DNA from: Rotaria sp. Silwood1
Taxonomy: Eukaryota; Rotifera; Eurotatoria; Philodinida; Philodinidae
Assembly: GCA_905250075.1 (NCBI GenBank)
Contig: CAJNOP010000864.1
Span: forward strand, 1 to 64,000
DNA: 64,000 nt
Direction: 5' to 3'
In this document: positions 11,118-22,740 of the stretch, piece after piece
How the letters are laid out: each line of letters begins with the position of its first letter
How positions within the stretch are numbered: the stretch's first letter is position 1
Position numbers and translations under genes: made by a program
The notes under the pieces: model-generated
What the model was told of the DNA's origin: nothing
The model's database searches: none
Seen by the model: only the letters and a program-made list of their open reading frames with translations

Positions 11118-11209
11118 GGGGTTCAAATCTACAAAGTGGCAGACACGAATGGATATACACGAAAAACAGAACCCAGCGACTTATCTTAGACAGCCTTAAA
11201 CAGTCATCA

Positions 11210-12471
11210 TGCAATTATTAGAAGATCTTTTCGGATGCTATCGAACTGTAGTAGCTTACAATTTTTTTACGAGTATTGCTCCTGTGAAATGATTCTTGGG
11301 AAATGATACCTACCTCATTGAAACATTGAGAAGTAATCGTGTTGAATCTTGAAAAGTAATTGTTCAGAGACAGCTCAAAAAAGATGAGATTTATGGTCTT
11401 AAGAACGGCGATGGTGTTACGTTGGTCAAGTGGAAAGATAAAAGAGATGTTTTGATGATATTTACCAAGCCATCCCATACAACTACTCTCGTGGACATCA
11501 GAAAAACTTCTTCATCTGACGAGCACATTATAAAGCCACAAATTGTACTCGATTACAATAAAGGAAGACAAGGTGCAGATTTATCAGATCAGCTATTGGC
11601 GTACTACACATGTCTGAGATGATTCATAAAATGATATCAAAAGGTGCCGTTTGAATTAATATTTGGAACATTAATAGTGAATATCTCTTTGATATATTAG
11701 GAAAATTATGCAACCGGCAATATAACCATCCTACAGTTTCGTGAGAATCTCGTGTGATATTTACTTCTTAGTATGCCATCCGAGAGTCTGAAATCCGGTC
11801 CAAGCCAACAATCAACAAGTCATTTGAAGCGTAAACTAGCTGATCACAAATTCGAAGAAAAGGAAGGATCTGACTCCGATGTCCGGAGACGTTATATTGG
11901 CTGTTACGAGAAAAACAGGGAACAACAAAGAGAATAAAAGCTTTCCGTTCTGATTGTGACAAATTTTATTGTCTTGATTGTTTTAATGAGAAGCATCACG
12001 CCATGCAATAAATGATTTTTAAAAATAGCGAAGGCAGAGCAGAGCACACATTATGTGCAAACTTCCGCCTAAGGATAAAAAAGTGTTTCTTGTATTAAGT
12101 TTCTTGTTAAAATAAAGTGGGGTCCACCGATGGACCTTATTCGTCTTGAATCGGTTAAAGAACGAAACCTTAATAATTCTTGTATAAATACTGCATAAAA
12201 GATTTCTTGGTTGTGTTTCCACAATGTGTATTAAAAACACAGTAGCAAACACTAACTATAATTATTTTCAATTTGTTTCAATACTGATTCTTTTTTTTGT
12301 ACTTGAAAAATATTTAGTTTAACATTTCATTAAATTGTATAATCAACGATTTTACGCTCTATCTAGCTTTCATTATGTTGTTTTGCTATTGTAAAATAAT
12401 GTCGAAATCAACATATATATTAATTGCAAATATTCAATTAAGTTGTTTATAGCTTTCGATAATAAAAAGGG
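11210..12471 (+). mobile_element. Decayed piggyBac-like transposase and probable 3' end
   Basis: Plus-strand translation shows piggyBac landmarks in order: LRSNRV-type text near 11330, then VKWKDKRDVLMIFTKPSHTT, KPQIVLDYNKGRQGADLSDQ (the conserved Y/F-N-x2-x-G-x-D-xx-D segment) at about 11536-11595, and after a degraded stretch a C-terminal cysteine-rich part (RRRYIGCYEK ... CDKFYCLDCFNEKHH) ending at a stop at 12009-12011. Several in-frame stops and at least two frameshifts make it inactive. AAAAAGGG followed by TTAA at 12464-12475 resembles a piggyBac 3' terminus with its TTAA target. The left end is not identifiable and may have been lost near the telomere-motif array. Confidence 0.75.
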
Positions 12472-12863
12472 TTAACAATTTTTCATCACATTTCTTCGAT
12501 ATATTTCGATTAAATGAGTAATATAATTTACCTGTCAGTACCCATTCTGTTATTCATATTTTCATATCAATAAAATAACAGAGCAGAATATTTGCACACA
12601 TAGATTTGGACTTTTTTTTTATTTACCTTCATATACTTTCACCATTTTATATCGTGATTCTGAATAAACGCTTCTTTCAATGCGCTTTTTTTATCGAATA
12701 TTGCCATTGGGGAGAAAAAATACTTCAGAACAGAACAAAAAAGAAAAGAAGAAATTGATATGATTAATTCTTTAAAAAGACAGAATCCTATAAAAAGCGA
12801 CGGAAATTATCAGTACTACACTTACACTTCTTTTTCATTTAGTTTCTTTCTATTTGTTATACA

Positions 12864-13525
12864 ATGCATATCGCATTTGCAGGTAATTGCTTTTATAAAT
12901 TCTTATCAAACACTCATTTGTATTTTTTTATGTTTGATTTCTTTAGTATTTTTTCTATTAATTGCTCATGTTGTTAGTTATCCATCATTACGTGAAGTTG
13001 CAACAAATGATGAAGAAAGTGAAGATGATTTTGAATTAGAACTTCGTTCGATTTTAAATCATCTTGATAATGAACAAATGGAACGATCCGTTGCATCAGG
13101 TTAGGAGAAAAATTTGTTATTGAATCATCTTTTAATAGATTATAATTTTAGATGAAGATACTCAAGAAGACGATTCTGATCAAGATAAACCTGCGATGAA
13201 CAAACGACAAGGTGGTTATAATGTAATTGATCAAGATCTTAAATGTGAAATCGAATGTGTCGATAAATTACGAAATCCCCAAACTGGTCAAGGAATCTCA
13301 ATTAGAGATGCAGCTAAAGCTTGTAAAAATATCTGTGGTTATGGAATCAAAAAACGTGAACAGAAAAAAACCATTGCACAACAAAAAGAACAACCTGATC
13401 AAAAGACTTTACGTGAACTTACTGATGATGATAGTAGCAGCAGCAATAAAGAACAACAAAAACAACAACTTCGAGAATTGTCTAATTATCTTATGAAACA
13501 ATTCCAACTTAATGACAATGAATAG
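12864..13525 (+). CDS. Small secreted precursor with two CxxxC motifs
   Basis: Three-exon model 12864-12882, 12947-13099 and 13152-13525 (introns 64 and 52 bp, GT-AG, in phase) giving 181 residues. The 19-bp first exon is needed to create a classical signal peptide, MHIAFAVFFLLIAHVVS. An acidic propeptide follows (DEESEDDFELEL, DEDTQEDDSDQD), then a dibasic site NKR at about residue 75. Next is a roughly 47-residue core starting QGGYNVIDQDL with cysteines spaced C-x3-C-x21-C-x3-C, closed by KKR, and a Gln/Ser/Asp-rich tail. The layout suggests a secreted peptide or protein released by furin-type cleavage; the cysteine spacing is that of helical-hairpin (alpha-hairpinin-like) folds. No family match is claimed. 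A single-exon reading from 12760 would be open too but would lack the signal peptide. Confidence 0.6.
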
Positions 13526-13700
13526 ATACATATATTAACAACAAGTAACGCTCGTCGATGCGACTCGTTTAACCCTTGACTGAATACAATCTACTCATTA
13601 TTCATCGCTTCTCATTGAATTCTATATTCAGAACTATTGCTGAACAAACATACGCACACAAAAAGCTATACATTATTGAAGGGGTTGGTCTTTTTATTCG

Positions 13701-13838
13701 AGGAGTGAGGGTGTGGGGTGGGTGGGGGTGGGGGTGAATGTGGGTGCAGAAGAAGAGAATAGCCACACCAACACCCATACACCCACTCATACCCACACCC
13801 ATACACCCGCCGATACTCACACCCATACACCCACCCAT
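13701..13838. repeat. Telomere-motif inverted repeat
   Basis: A G-rich arm (GGGTGTGGGGTGGGTGGGGG) is followed by the spacer GCAGAAGAAGAGAATAGCC and a C-rich arm (CACCCATACACCCACTCATA and variants). It lies 176 bp beyond the stop of the secreted-precursor gene. Confidence 0.8.
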
Positions 13839-14779
13839 ATTCTCTCATAGAACATCAGGAAACAGATTGATGCCCTACGCACAGTAAATTTCTGATTGGC
13901 AAGTGATATTTTCCTTTTTTTTTCGCGAACCGTCCACTTCACACTCGATTTTTACCGATAGACAATATTCTTTTGAGACGGGTGTGGATGTGAGCATCGG
14001 TAAGACTGTGAATGAGAGTTTGGGTAGAAGCATGAATCAATAGAAGAATCGAATCCCCACAATCACATGCTCATCAAAAATTTAGCATGAACTTTCCGAG
14101 TAGGTTAGAGAACAATCACCATCAACACGCCCAATCACTCGAAGTACGAAGCGAAACGTTTTCGATATTCGTCTTTAAATAGATCAATTGAATAAACTAA
14201 GCATATTTTTCTGCTCATGTTGCAATATATCAAGGCACAATGGCTGACAAAGTGCAAAGTTGACCATAACAGATTTTTGATTTTTTTCTTCGACAAATTA
14301 ATACTTCTTATTCCAATGATATCATGAGCTTTGGTGAGATTTTGATTTCAAGCGTTTTGATCAAAATTTATAAAGTTATACATGCTACGTAGCGTTTCGC
14401 TACAATAAACGAGAAAAAATTCAGGAAATCACGACATAGAGTTTACTGTAGCGACCTCCGCTGCGCTATATGAACTCATATCATTCGTTTGCATGAAACA
14501 AGACTACAACAACCTTGAGCACGATGAAATGATCTATCTCGATCATTATCGCACTTTTCTCCTTTAAATGTGTTTCAATCGTATCGGTAAAGGAAGGACT
14601 GCATAAGACCACAAATCTGTCCATTCATGAAACTTTTCAAAATCATAAAATATTCGATGCAGAATTTAATGCTGAGTCGTTCGGTAGTAATTTCAAATCG
14701 ATTCGATGATGTCTAAAGTAATAAGAACTCCAAAAATTGCTTGTAGTTCGTCATTGTCGACATGGCTGTAAAAATGAGG
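13839..14779. other. Intergenic stretch with a weak telomere-motif remnant
   Basis: No gene recognised. A degenerate arm (GGGTGTGGATGTGAGCATCGG at about 13980 and AATCCCCACAATCACATGC at about 14050) may be an older copy of the hairpin family. Confidence 0.4.
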
Positions 14780-14850
14780 AGGGTGTGATTGTGGGTGTAA
14801 GTTTTCTTTTTTCCCTCTATTCCCATTTATACCCACACTCATACTCATCC
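14780..14850. repeat. Telomere-motif inverted repeat beside the ART-TPR gene
   Basis: GGGTGTGATTGTGGGTG faces ATACCCACACTCATACTC around a spacer with TTTTCTTTTTTCCCTC. It begins about 75 bp outside the stop of the minus-strand ART-TPR gene. Confidence 0.75.
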
Positions 14851-14923
14851 CAAATCGAGAAAAATTTAAATCAATCTCTCTTGAAATGAACAAATATTCT
14901 TTATTGGTGAATACAGATATAAT

Positions 14924-17143
14924 TTAGCATGCTAACTGATGTCTGCTGTAAATAATCTCCAATATTTGCTGATGCTCTTTAGTTTGCACATGTTCTGGGC
15001 CCAGAGTTTGCATGTCAATGTTGACTGCTTGTGTACTGTTCGTTAGTGCTTCCGTATATCGCTCTAAAGTGTATAGAGTCTGAGCCATGTCATTGAGCAC
15101 GATCGCCATTGAAGGATGGATGGAAGGTAAAGTGAGTCGTTGCATTTCGATTACTCTCGCATAAAGTGATAATGCTTGATCATACTGACCGGTTGCATGA
15201 TACAAACGAGCGCAATGATTCATTGACGTAGCAATGCTAGGATGCGTCGGTGGCAATGCAGCGACACGAATACCCAACGCGGCCTCATGACATTTAGTTG
15301 ACTCTTCCAACTGACCTTCATCGTGCAAAATAATACCAATGTCATCCAAAAATGAAGCGACACAATAGTGATCAGGGTTTGCTGATACAGCCATTAAAAT
15401 ATTAAGCGCTCGCGTGAAATATTCTTGTGCTTCATTAAGCCGAGTTTTTCGATAATAAGCTCGAGCAATACTACCATAGAGTTTAGCCAAACGCGGATCG
15501 TCGTCTGATCCAGCGAATGTGCGCTCAATTTCCAGACTCTGTTGATAATGGTCTAGCGCAGCATCTATATTTCCAAGCTCAACGTGAACCGAGCCTAGTT
15601 CATAGTGAATCGATGCTTGCTGGATTTCGTCGAGTGGCAAATTTAGCGCATTCTTGTAAAATTGTTCTCCTGTACTATATTGACCAAGCAAGACCGTTAG
15701 TTTACCAAATTTACAAAGTGGATTCATGTTTTGAATGGTTTGCTCCATGTGCCTGGTTAGTTGATTCAACTTTGGATCATTGTCGATTGTTAGCGTCAGA
15801 TGAATACACCAAAGTTTGTTCGAAACACGTTCTGCACGACCAATGCGAAATACAGTGCCTATTGAAAATAAGATCTCATTTTCTGTTTCACCAAACGCAC
15901 TAATTTCACTGATATTAGCATACGGATGATTATTGCGTTCATTTACGTCAATTTCAATGGAAAATAGAACTGCAGTAAGCTGAGCATCGTCATCTGACTC
16001 GCCAGCAAACATTACAGCCAGGTTTCGATTCGCGCTTGTTGAAAGAAAACTGTTAATTGATAGAAGACTTCCAGAATTATCTATCAGATTCTCAAAGGTA
16101 GATGTCGGCATTTGCTGACCTCGATAAAGAGTGAACTTGTTCATCAATCTTTGTGAACTGGAATCTGGTGGATGGTGGAGTTGCTGCTTGACGAAACTTT
16201 CCATTGTCTTCTTTGTTAATTTTACAACCTCAGGAGTTGGCGCCCAAATTTCATATAATTTGTCCGAATCATGCGTTCCCAATAATTGATAAATGCGCTC
16301 CTCGTTGATACCTAAACGTTCGTAGTAAATGCGCTTATCGGCAAGAACTTTCTCCTTATGGAGGATGACCAATTGACGATGCAGATCCTTGATGTAGACT
16401 CTTAAATGGAATAATGTATCGACATCTAATGTGCGCAAGGCTTTATTCAACATCTTATAGAGAAAACCATCAAGCGTGTACCACCATATAGCCGAATGAA
16501 CAGTAAGATAATCGCGTTCCAATTCATCAACCAGTTCTAGTTGACGAGGGTTATCTGCGTATTGAGCACGACAAAAATCAATTAGATCTTTTTTATCAAT
16601 ATCGGAATAACTGCTTTCAAAAATAATTGTTTTCAAAAGTTGAGCATACATAAAAGATGCTTCTTGCTTGTCGATATGTTCGGCAGTGCTTATCAGAGGT
16701 ACGTCTGCAGGAATTGTATTCAACGAAGCATCTAAAAGCATATCGTACTCGTACTTTCTCAAGACATCATTGTTCAAGTATTCACCGAGAGACATGATAT
16801 CAGCAATGATTGCTTTCACTTTACGATAATTATTTTTCCAATTTATTGTCGACGCTTTGTCCTTCTCTTCGAGTATATAGATTGAATGAACGAGTCGAAA
16901 ATCATGTATCATGGATAGAATCTGATCAGCGAACGAACTAGATAGAACGATGAGTACTCGCTCGTCTTTGTTAGTTATGAGAAAATCCATGCATGCAGAT
17001 ATATCATTAAATAAGTTTACGGTGTTGACGATTGTGCGTAGATAATTGATAAATCTTCTTGCCATCTCGTCCTCGGTCACACAATGAAGCCATACAAGTA
17101 TGAAGCTTTCCACATTACGACGAACATATTTGATCTCAGCCAT
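14924..17143 (-). CDS. ADP-ribosyltransferase with C-terminal TPR repeats
   Basis: Intact intronless frame of 739 residues. Residues 1-130 form a module (ILVWLHCVTEDE ... RVLIVLSS ... HSIYILEE) that recurs in bdelloid proteins of this type. Residues 337-440 carry the R-S-E signature of arginine-type mono-ADP-ribosyltransferases: TLYRGQQM (R341), SFLSTSANRNLAVMF (S-T-S at 368-370) and GETENEILFSIGTVFRI (ExE at 421-423). From about 475 on there are five kinesin-light-chain-type tetratricopeptide repeats, such as ASIHYELGSVHVELG, YQQSLEIERT and CARLYHATGQYDQALSLY. The likely activity is transfer of ADP-ribose from NAD+ to protein arginines, with the TPRs binding a partner. No signal peptide is seen, so it is probably cytosolic. 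Such fusions are multicopy in bdelloids; absence of introns fits retention after transfer or retroposition, which is inference. Confidence 0.88.
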   Translation of the reverse strand: MAEIKYVRRNVESFILVWLHCVTEDEMARRFINYLRTIVNTVNLFNDISACMDFLITNKDERVLIVLSSSFADQILSMIHDFRLVHSIYILEEKDKASTINWKNNYRKVKAIIADIMSLGEYLNNDVLRKYEYDMLLDASLNTIPADVPLISTAEHIDKQEASFMYAQLLKTIIFESSYSDIDKKDLIDFCRAQYADNPRQLELVDELERDYLTVHSAIWWYTLDGFLYKMLNKALRTLDVDTLFHLRVYIKDLHRQLVILHKEKVLADKRIYYERLGINEERIYQLLGTHDSDKLYEIWAPTPEVVKLTKKTMESFVKQQLHHPPDSSSQRLMNKFTLYRGQQMPTSTFENLIDNSGSLLSINSFLSTSANRNLAVMFAGESDDDAQLTAVLFSIEIDVNERNNHPYANISEISAFGETENEILFSIGTVFRIGRAERVSNKLWCIHLTLTIDNDPKLNQLTRHMEQTIQNMNPLCKFGKLTVLLGQYSTGEQFYKNALNLPLDEIQQASIHYELGSVHVELGNIDAALDHYQQSLEIERTFAGSDDDPRLAKLYGSIARAYYRKTRLNEAQEYFTRALNILMAVSANPDHYCVASFLDDIGIILHDEGQLEESTKCHEAALGIRVAALPPTHPSIATSMNHCARLYHATGQYDQALSLYARVIEMQRLTLPSIHPSMAIVLNDMAQTLYTLERYTEALTNSTQAVNIDMQTLGPEHVQTKEHQQILEIIYSRHQLAC

Positions 17144-18675
17144 TGCACGTGATTATTTCAGATTGAATCCAAGTTGAGTAAGCAATGTTATGTTCTAATA
17201 CGTATACTTAGGCAAATAGAGATATAATTATTATATTCTTCAGTGTTCTTGTCTTAGTATCAACTAGTTTTGCGCTGCTTTTTTTTGCGTTCTTTGCAAG
17301 CCAAGGTTAATAACTTCCTTCTTTTATATTGATTATGGTTTGTTTACCTTCGGTCGCTGGGGGTTTGAGCACAGTACATGTGCATGTTATAGAAACGGAA
17401 AAATATTTTATTGGTTGAAGTATTAAGATAAACGAAATGTGTTTAGAATCACAAATTGTAGATGACGGTAAGTCGCTAATAAGATAGACTATAAGTATGA
17501 GCTTTTTGCACCAATAGAGGAAGTAGATTATTGTTTCCAATAACATTAATACTGTTTTGCACTCGAGAAGTCACCACGTCTACACTTTGCTCCACGAACA
17601 CAGTTCAGCTATTATATGCATAAATGGAGAAACTTAGATGAGTTGTCCGAAGTGAAAAGAAATAAAATATGCTCTATCTGCTATAAAATAATTCATGGTT
17701 TACGTCATTTATCTTTTTGGTTGTCTCGAAAATAAATACGAAACGAAAGAGTGCATAATCTCTCTTGATATTCGATGTTTGGATGTCAATAGTGACGATG
17801 TGTTATTATTTTTGTTTGTATAACCAGATTTCCGGTAGTTCCGAATTTTACTTCCAAATATTCCGACATATTTGATGGTGCCTTTTGCTTACTCTTGTCA
17901 AAATTATGCAACACGAGACTTAGTACTTTGTGGCTCAAGCGTTTATGATTAGGCTTGGTTTATGATGGTGAATCCGAATATATCGAATCCAGAAAATGAT
18001 CGTGACCAAAAAGGAGCAAACAATCGATTTCTATTTGTTGATTCTTTTCGATCTTCACTGTCTCATTCCATATTGAACTGATGAATTTGAAATCCGAATT
18101 TGATTTGATCGTCGAAATGAACAAGTGTTCATATTTTCTTTGAAAGACACATTCGAATGTGTGGACTTTGCTAAATTGTATTACTGGTCTGCTTTATTGA
18201 TTGACATTGTTTCTAAATATTCACGTTTGTTTGCATGCAGCACTCTCCCATTTAGTCCTTTTGACTTTTTCGTCTGTTCTTGAATGCATCGGCATTTTTC
18301 TTTTGATCGTTTGAAAGAAGATCGCGAGATAAAAATAGGTAAATACACAAATAGATGTCTATCGACAAGTAGCATTTTATTCATTTACTATCATCACATT
18401 TTATAGTTTTCAGATCGGATTGCGCTAAATGATCATTCTTTTCAACCAGCTTTCCTTTTTAAGTACTCTAGTTTTGCAGTCTCATTGGTTTTCCGTAAAA
18501 ATTTTTGTTCCGATATATTTCGAAAAGAGGCTGCTCTTCATCTTGTTACTGTTGTTCTTTAGTCATACATTGCGATTGTCGCATCAGAGACATAATCAAG
18601 TTCTAAGATACTTTTTTCTTTTTAATCTGCTGGATTTATTGTTACACTTGAAAGTGTTTATAAAGGGAAAATTAG
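17144..18675. other. Gene-poor AT-rich stretch
   Basis: Only unconnected short frames (at most 79 codons at 17307-17546 minus and 67 codons at 18181-18384 minus) with no recognisable domains. Nothing else was seen. Confidence 0.4.
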
Positions 18676-18722
18676 AGGTGTGGATGATTGTGAAAACAAG
18701 ACTCACTCCCACGCCCACATTC
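18676..18722. repeat. Minimal telomere-motif inverted repeat
   Basis: AGGTGTGGATGATTGTG, spacer AAAACAAG, then ACTCACTCCCACGCCCACAT. One of the shortest and most degraded copies. Confidence 0.55.
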
Positions 18723-21700
18723 TCTACAGCATTGGTGAAACTCACGATATGTGCAAGGCAAAGTGTGCTATTTAATAAAAAAACTTCAAGTTTTATGGAG
18801 CGATGATAGTTTAATCGAGCCGATTTAGCTAGCGAACCGTTTCAGATCCTTTGGACACTGTATGTTTCAATAAACTATAGTAGTCCTAAGACTTTAACAG
18901 AGCTAAATAGGAAAACTTTGAAGATTGGAAGCGAGAGCAGTTCCCTGGGTGATTCGGATCACAAACGTAAAAATTCAGTTTGTTTTTTTTTTGTTCATAC
19001 TCATTCACCTTACACTATCAAAAGATAATATTTGAATCATGACTAGTTTGAACTGTCTTATATCTACTGACGAGAGAGTTTTCGAAAAATCATATACTGG
19101 AAACAAATAATTAAAAAAATGGGAAAATTAAATTGGGCTGATCAGAACTATCTCGGATGATGTAATTCGAATTAGCAAGCTAATCTAGATAAAATACGTC
19201 AAACCACTGCCGCAATCATCGCTACACTCTTATTTCCATATCTCTTAACTCATTTTCCATTAGTTTTTTTAAGATAAAAACTATACTATTCGATATTCCA
19301 AAGTAGCTTTTGTGGTATCTGAAAATATCTCGATCCACTACCTATCATCGAACGCAAATTCAGCTGAGATCATTTGAATCACTTTAGCTATTTTAGCTGA
19401 AGATCATTTATAAAATCGTTGCCACTTTTGAGATACTATTTCGACCGGTATTCTGAGAGAAAAGTTGTTTATTTCTCTTTTTTCTATTAAAGCATGAAAA
19501 ATAATACTGAATTCAATGTGAATGATCAAGTATTCTACTGCTCGACTAGCTCAAAGAAAAAAGTGATCTTTTAAAACACATTCTCATAGTGTTTCACGCA
19601 ACGATGTGGGAAAGTGAGCTAAACACATGAACTTACCCTAAATTACAGCGATATTTAGATTCATCTTGACCCACATACCATATACGTATAACCGTACCCT
19701 TTTGATTATGTGAAAAGTCAAAATAAAACTTAAGAGTGTGTGTATATTGTCATATATGCCATAAATCTTTCTGATTCTTCCACAGACGACAGAACACATT
19801 TATTAAGATTTCATATTCATCCATTACGTTGCATCACGATTCTTACATTAACATGTGACTATCTTAAAAAATTGGTTTTTCTCATAAGAATTAGATAAAA
19901 AAAATAAATCAATTTTTTCCAAATATTTCTTTCGAAATGTAAATGTTTTAGAAGTTCAAATTTTAATGTACAAGCTAAATGCTTTTCATTTCCCTCTTTT
20001 CTATTGAGAACTAAGATAGTGTCGAATCTTCTAAAATAATTTCTGATGAAAATTATAAATATTTGTATCATCTTATGGAAAAATTGTTTCATGTTTATGG
20101 TAATTTATGTATTATTTGTTTTAACAAGAAATACAAGGAAATATCTTTCTTAAAACAGTCGTACTCTGTGAATTATTATTAATTGAATCATCAAGCAAAA
20201 ATGCAACGAAAAGTCTTATTGTTAGTCATTGTCTAATTTTGAACGATCTGAATCTCTTTTTTGGCTTCTTTATCATCATTCTTCTCCCATTCGTCCTGTG
20301 AATGTTCTACTGTTGCTATGCATTGTCCTTCTCAATAGAGCGCATATATGAAGAAAAGGAAAAAGAAGGAAGCAAAGAACACAGAACGGAATAAAAAAAA
20401 AGTTGCCATGCTGCAAAAGTAAGACTCGAGTCACTTGAAAGAAAAAACCAACAAACAGAGTACGACGCAAAAAAAAAGTCCAGTTAGCAGCAAACGTATC
20501 GGTTGCAAATATTTGACTGTGGTAAGTTAATTATTAGGAAGATTTGAGCTATATATTTAGTATCGAGACATTGCGAATATTAGGAACATTTAATACAGAT
20601 ATGACATTGACAATTATGTTCGACTTTACACAAGCCGATCGATATATCAATGTATGTCAGTCATTGGCTGTATTAATGCGCTACTCGTGTCGTAAAAATT
20701 GTTCAAAAACCACTTGTTAACAGTGATTCTTCTTGATTTATCATTATGTTTTACTTACGAATATTTTTAATCTTTGAGAAAAATGATTGATTTCAATCGA
20801 AATGGTGCTTTCTAATAATTGGAAGCGCATTCAAGCCATCTGTATATCAGCTACAGCTACATCGACTGTTTTTGGTCACATTTCAAGTTTCACTATTTAT
20901 TAAAGATAGTGTGGCACAATAAAATCAACATTTTTTTAAAGCAGTAATTGATCTGTTCAAGACAAACAATATTAATTTAATAGCAAAATTTACGAAAAAA
21001 ATCGGAGAAAATCATCAAATAATTTGAGCGTCGGTTAATTACTGGTTTCGATGAAAAATTAACGACATTTGTATTTTGTACCTGTCTGTTATCTGTTTGA
21101 AATTTTCTTTAGTCTCAACCGTACAGCATTGTCTATATCCAACATGATCTGTCTGTTGACGAAACAGTTTCGTGTCAATGAGGAATTAGCAAAAATTAGA
21201 TAAAAAAACTTTGAGAAATATGGTTGTACTTCGAAGTCACCGTGAAATTCCGATCCTTGTACTGAATTCTCAAAGCAGTGATGAAGATCTCAGGACCACG
21301 ACGCAGCCTATAGAATTGACTTCGAACAACTTCAGACAATAGAACAATTTGCATAGGATAAGAGCTGATAGCTTCAAATAGCATGGTAATCATTGTGAGT
21401 CCGAAGGAAATGACGGGAATATATTTTGATTTAAATAGGAAAATGCAATATATCTCGGTAAAAAGCTGTCAGTCCACTGATCAGTGTATCTGCATCAGGG
21501 TGAACAGCGCTAGATACTGCGTAACTGTGTCGCAAGGAGGTTAACAAGAGTATGAGTGTAGGTGTGACGAGAAGATTGATGCCTATGCTACACCAACATC
21601 CTAGCTGCAAGTGTGTGATGTCTGTAGGTCCACATGTCTATGCTATGGGTGCTTCTGCGATATGTGGGTTGTTCAGAGGATTAGTTCAGTTTATTGTTCT

Positions 21701-22685
21701 CATCCCATCATCCCATATATGTCCTCAGCTGACAGTTGCACACTCTTATAGTTCATACAATACAGAAATAAATATTACCCTTTTTACTCCACGCGAAATA
21801 AAGCTTTTTGCATCACTATGAATTTGTTCCTTGGTAGCACGCACTCGTCATGTGCTTACTAGCTTGAATATTTTACTTTTGATAAACGCAATCGCCCTCA
21901 ACATTTTTCTTAGTTGAAGATATCTATATAAAACAATAAAAGAGAAAAGAAGATAGATAAGAAAAGCAAACGTACACTGTAGTAAATTATCACTTAGGAC
22001 AGTTTAAAAAGGAAAACTACATATTTTAAAACTGAAATGTATAGCACTAATATGGTCCTAATAATGGAAACGATCAAAACCAATATGAAAATTTATCTTG
22101 GCATATTAGCTTTTTTTTTATTATAGTACACATGATCTATTATTTTTCGATGAAAATGAAATAGAACCATCACCATAAACGTACCAAAAAATTGATCATA
22201 AAGAAATCCAAAACTACTAACATTATCGTAGAGTGTCGATATGTACAACAGTGAATGTGAAAGGTGCAAAAATTATAGCATTTCCCAAGAGTATGATTAG
22301 AACGCTCTTGAACTCACATGAATTAACAGAAGTGAGCCAAACAAACCTATAGTTACCTATTAACAGATTGCGGCAACGCGGAGTAGCTCGGGTTAAATTG
22401 CTATGCGTAAACGGCATAGCAGAACTCACCAGCCTATTCATCAATCTCAGATAATGACAGACTACAGTTTCTTGGCACATATGTAGGCTCAGATCTTTGC
22501 GAAATAGCTGCCCAATAAACGTCAGTTCTAGAGGCTGACGATCCTGACATTCTGTCTCATGAGCAATGCTTATGATTGTCAGCAAAGAGTACCAAGTCAT
22601 GCATTAGTGAGCATGGAATTCTGTAAGTTAACCAACAATCTTTGAGAATAACAACCAGAAAAACAACTTTGAATAGGCAACAGCA
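18723..22685. other. Gene-poor AT-rich stretch
   Basis: No gene could be assigned. The longest frame is 125 codons on the minus strand at 22223-22600 and has hydrophobic text (SVLIILLGNAIIFAPFTF), but no family, signal or neighbouring exon supports it. A weak hairpin-family remnant (GAGTATGAGTGTAGGTGTG ... ATGCTACACCAACATCC) lies at about 21548-21602. Confidence 0.4.
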
Positions 22686-22732
22686 GGTGGGTGTAGCTGT
22701 TAACAGAAAAATGGTATCTATACCCACACACA
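22686..22732. repeat. Minimal telomere-motif inverted repeat
   Basis: GTGGGTGTAGCTGTTAACAG, then AAAAATGGTATC and TATACCCACACAC. It immediately precedes the 177-bp tandem repeat. Confidence 0.6.
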
Positions 22733-22740
22733 AAATTTCT

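Noticed and set aside
11100-11140. tRNA B-box-like GGGTTCAAATC near 11117
   Set aside because: No A-box at the right distance and no cloverleaf can be drawn.
10557-11221. Long repeat-spanning frames of 105-194 codons across the N gap
   Set aside because: They run through the TGTGGG array and 100 unknown bases; no real coding text.
12760-13104. Single-exon reading of the secreted-precursor locus starting at 12760
   Set aside because: It turns an evident intron into an odd hydrophobic stretch; the spliced model from 12864 gives a clean signal peptide in phase with the rest.
22223-22600. 125-codon minus-strand frame as a gene
   Set aside because: One hydrophobic segment but no signal, no recognisable family and no flanking exons.
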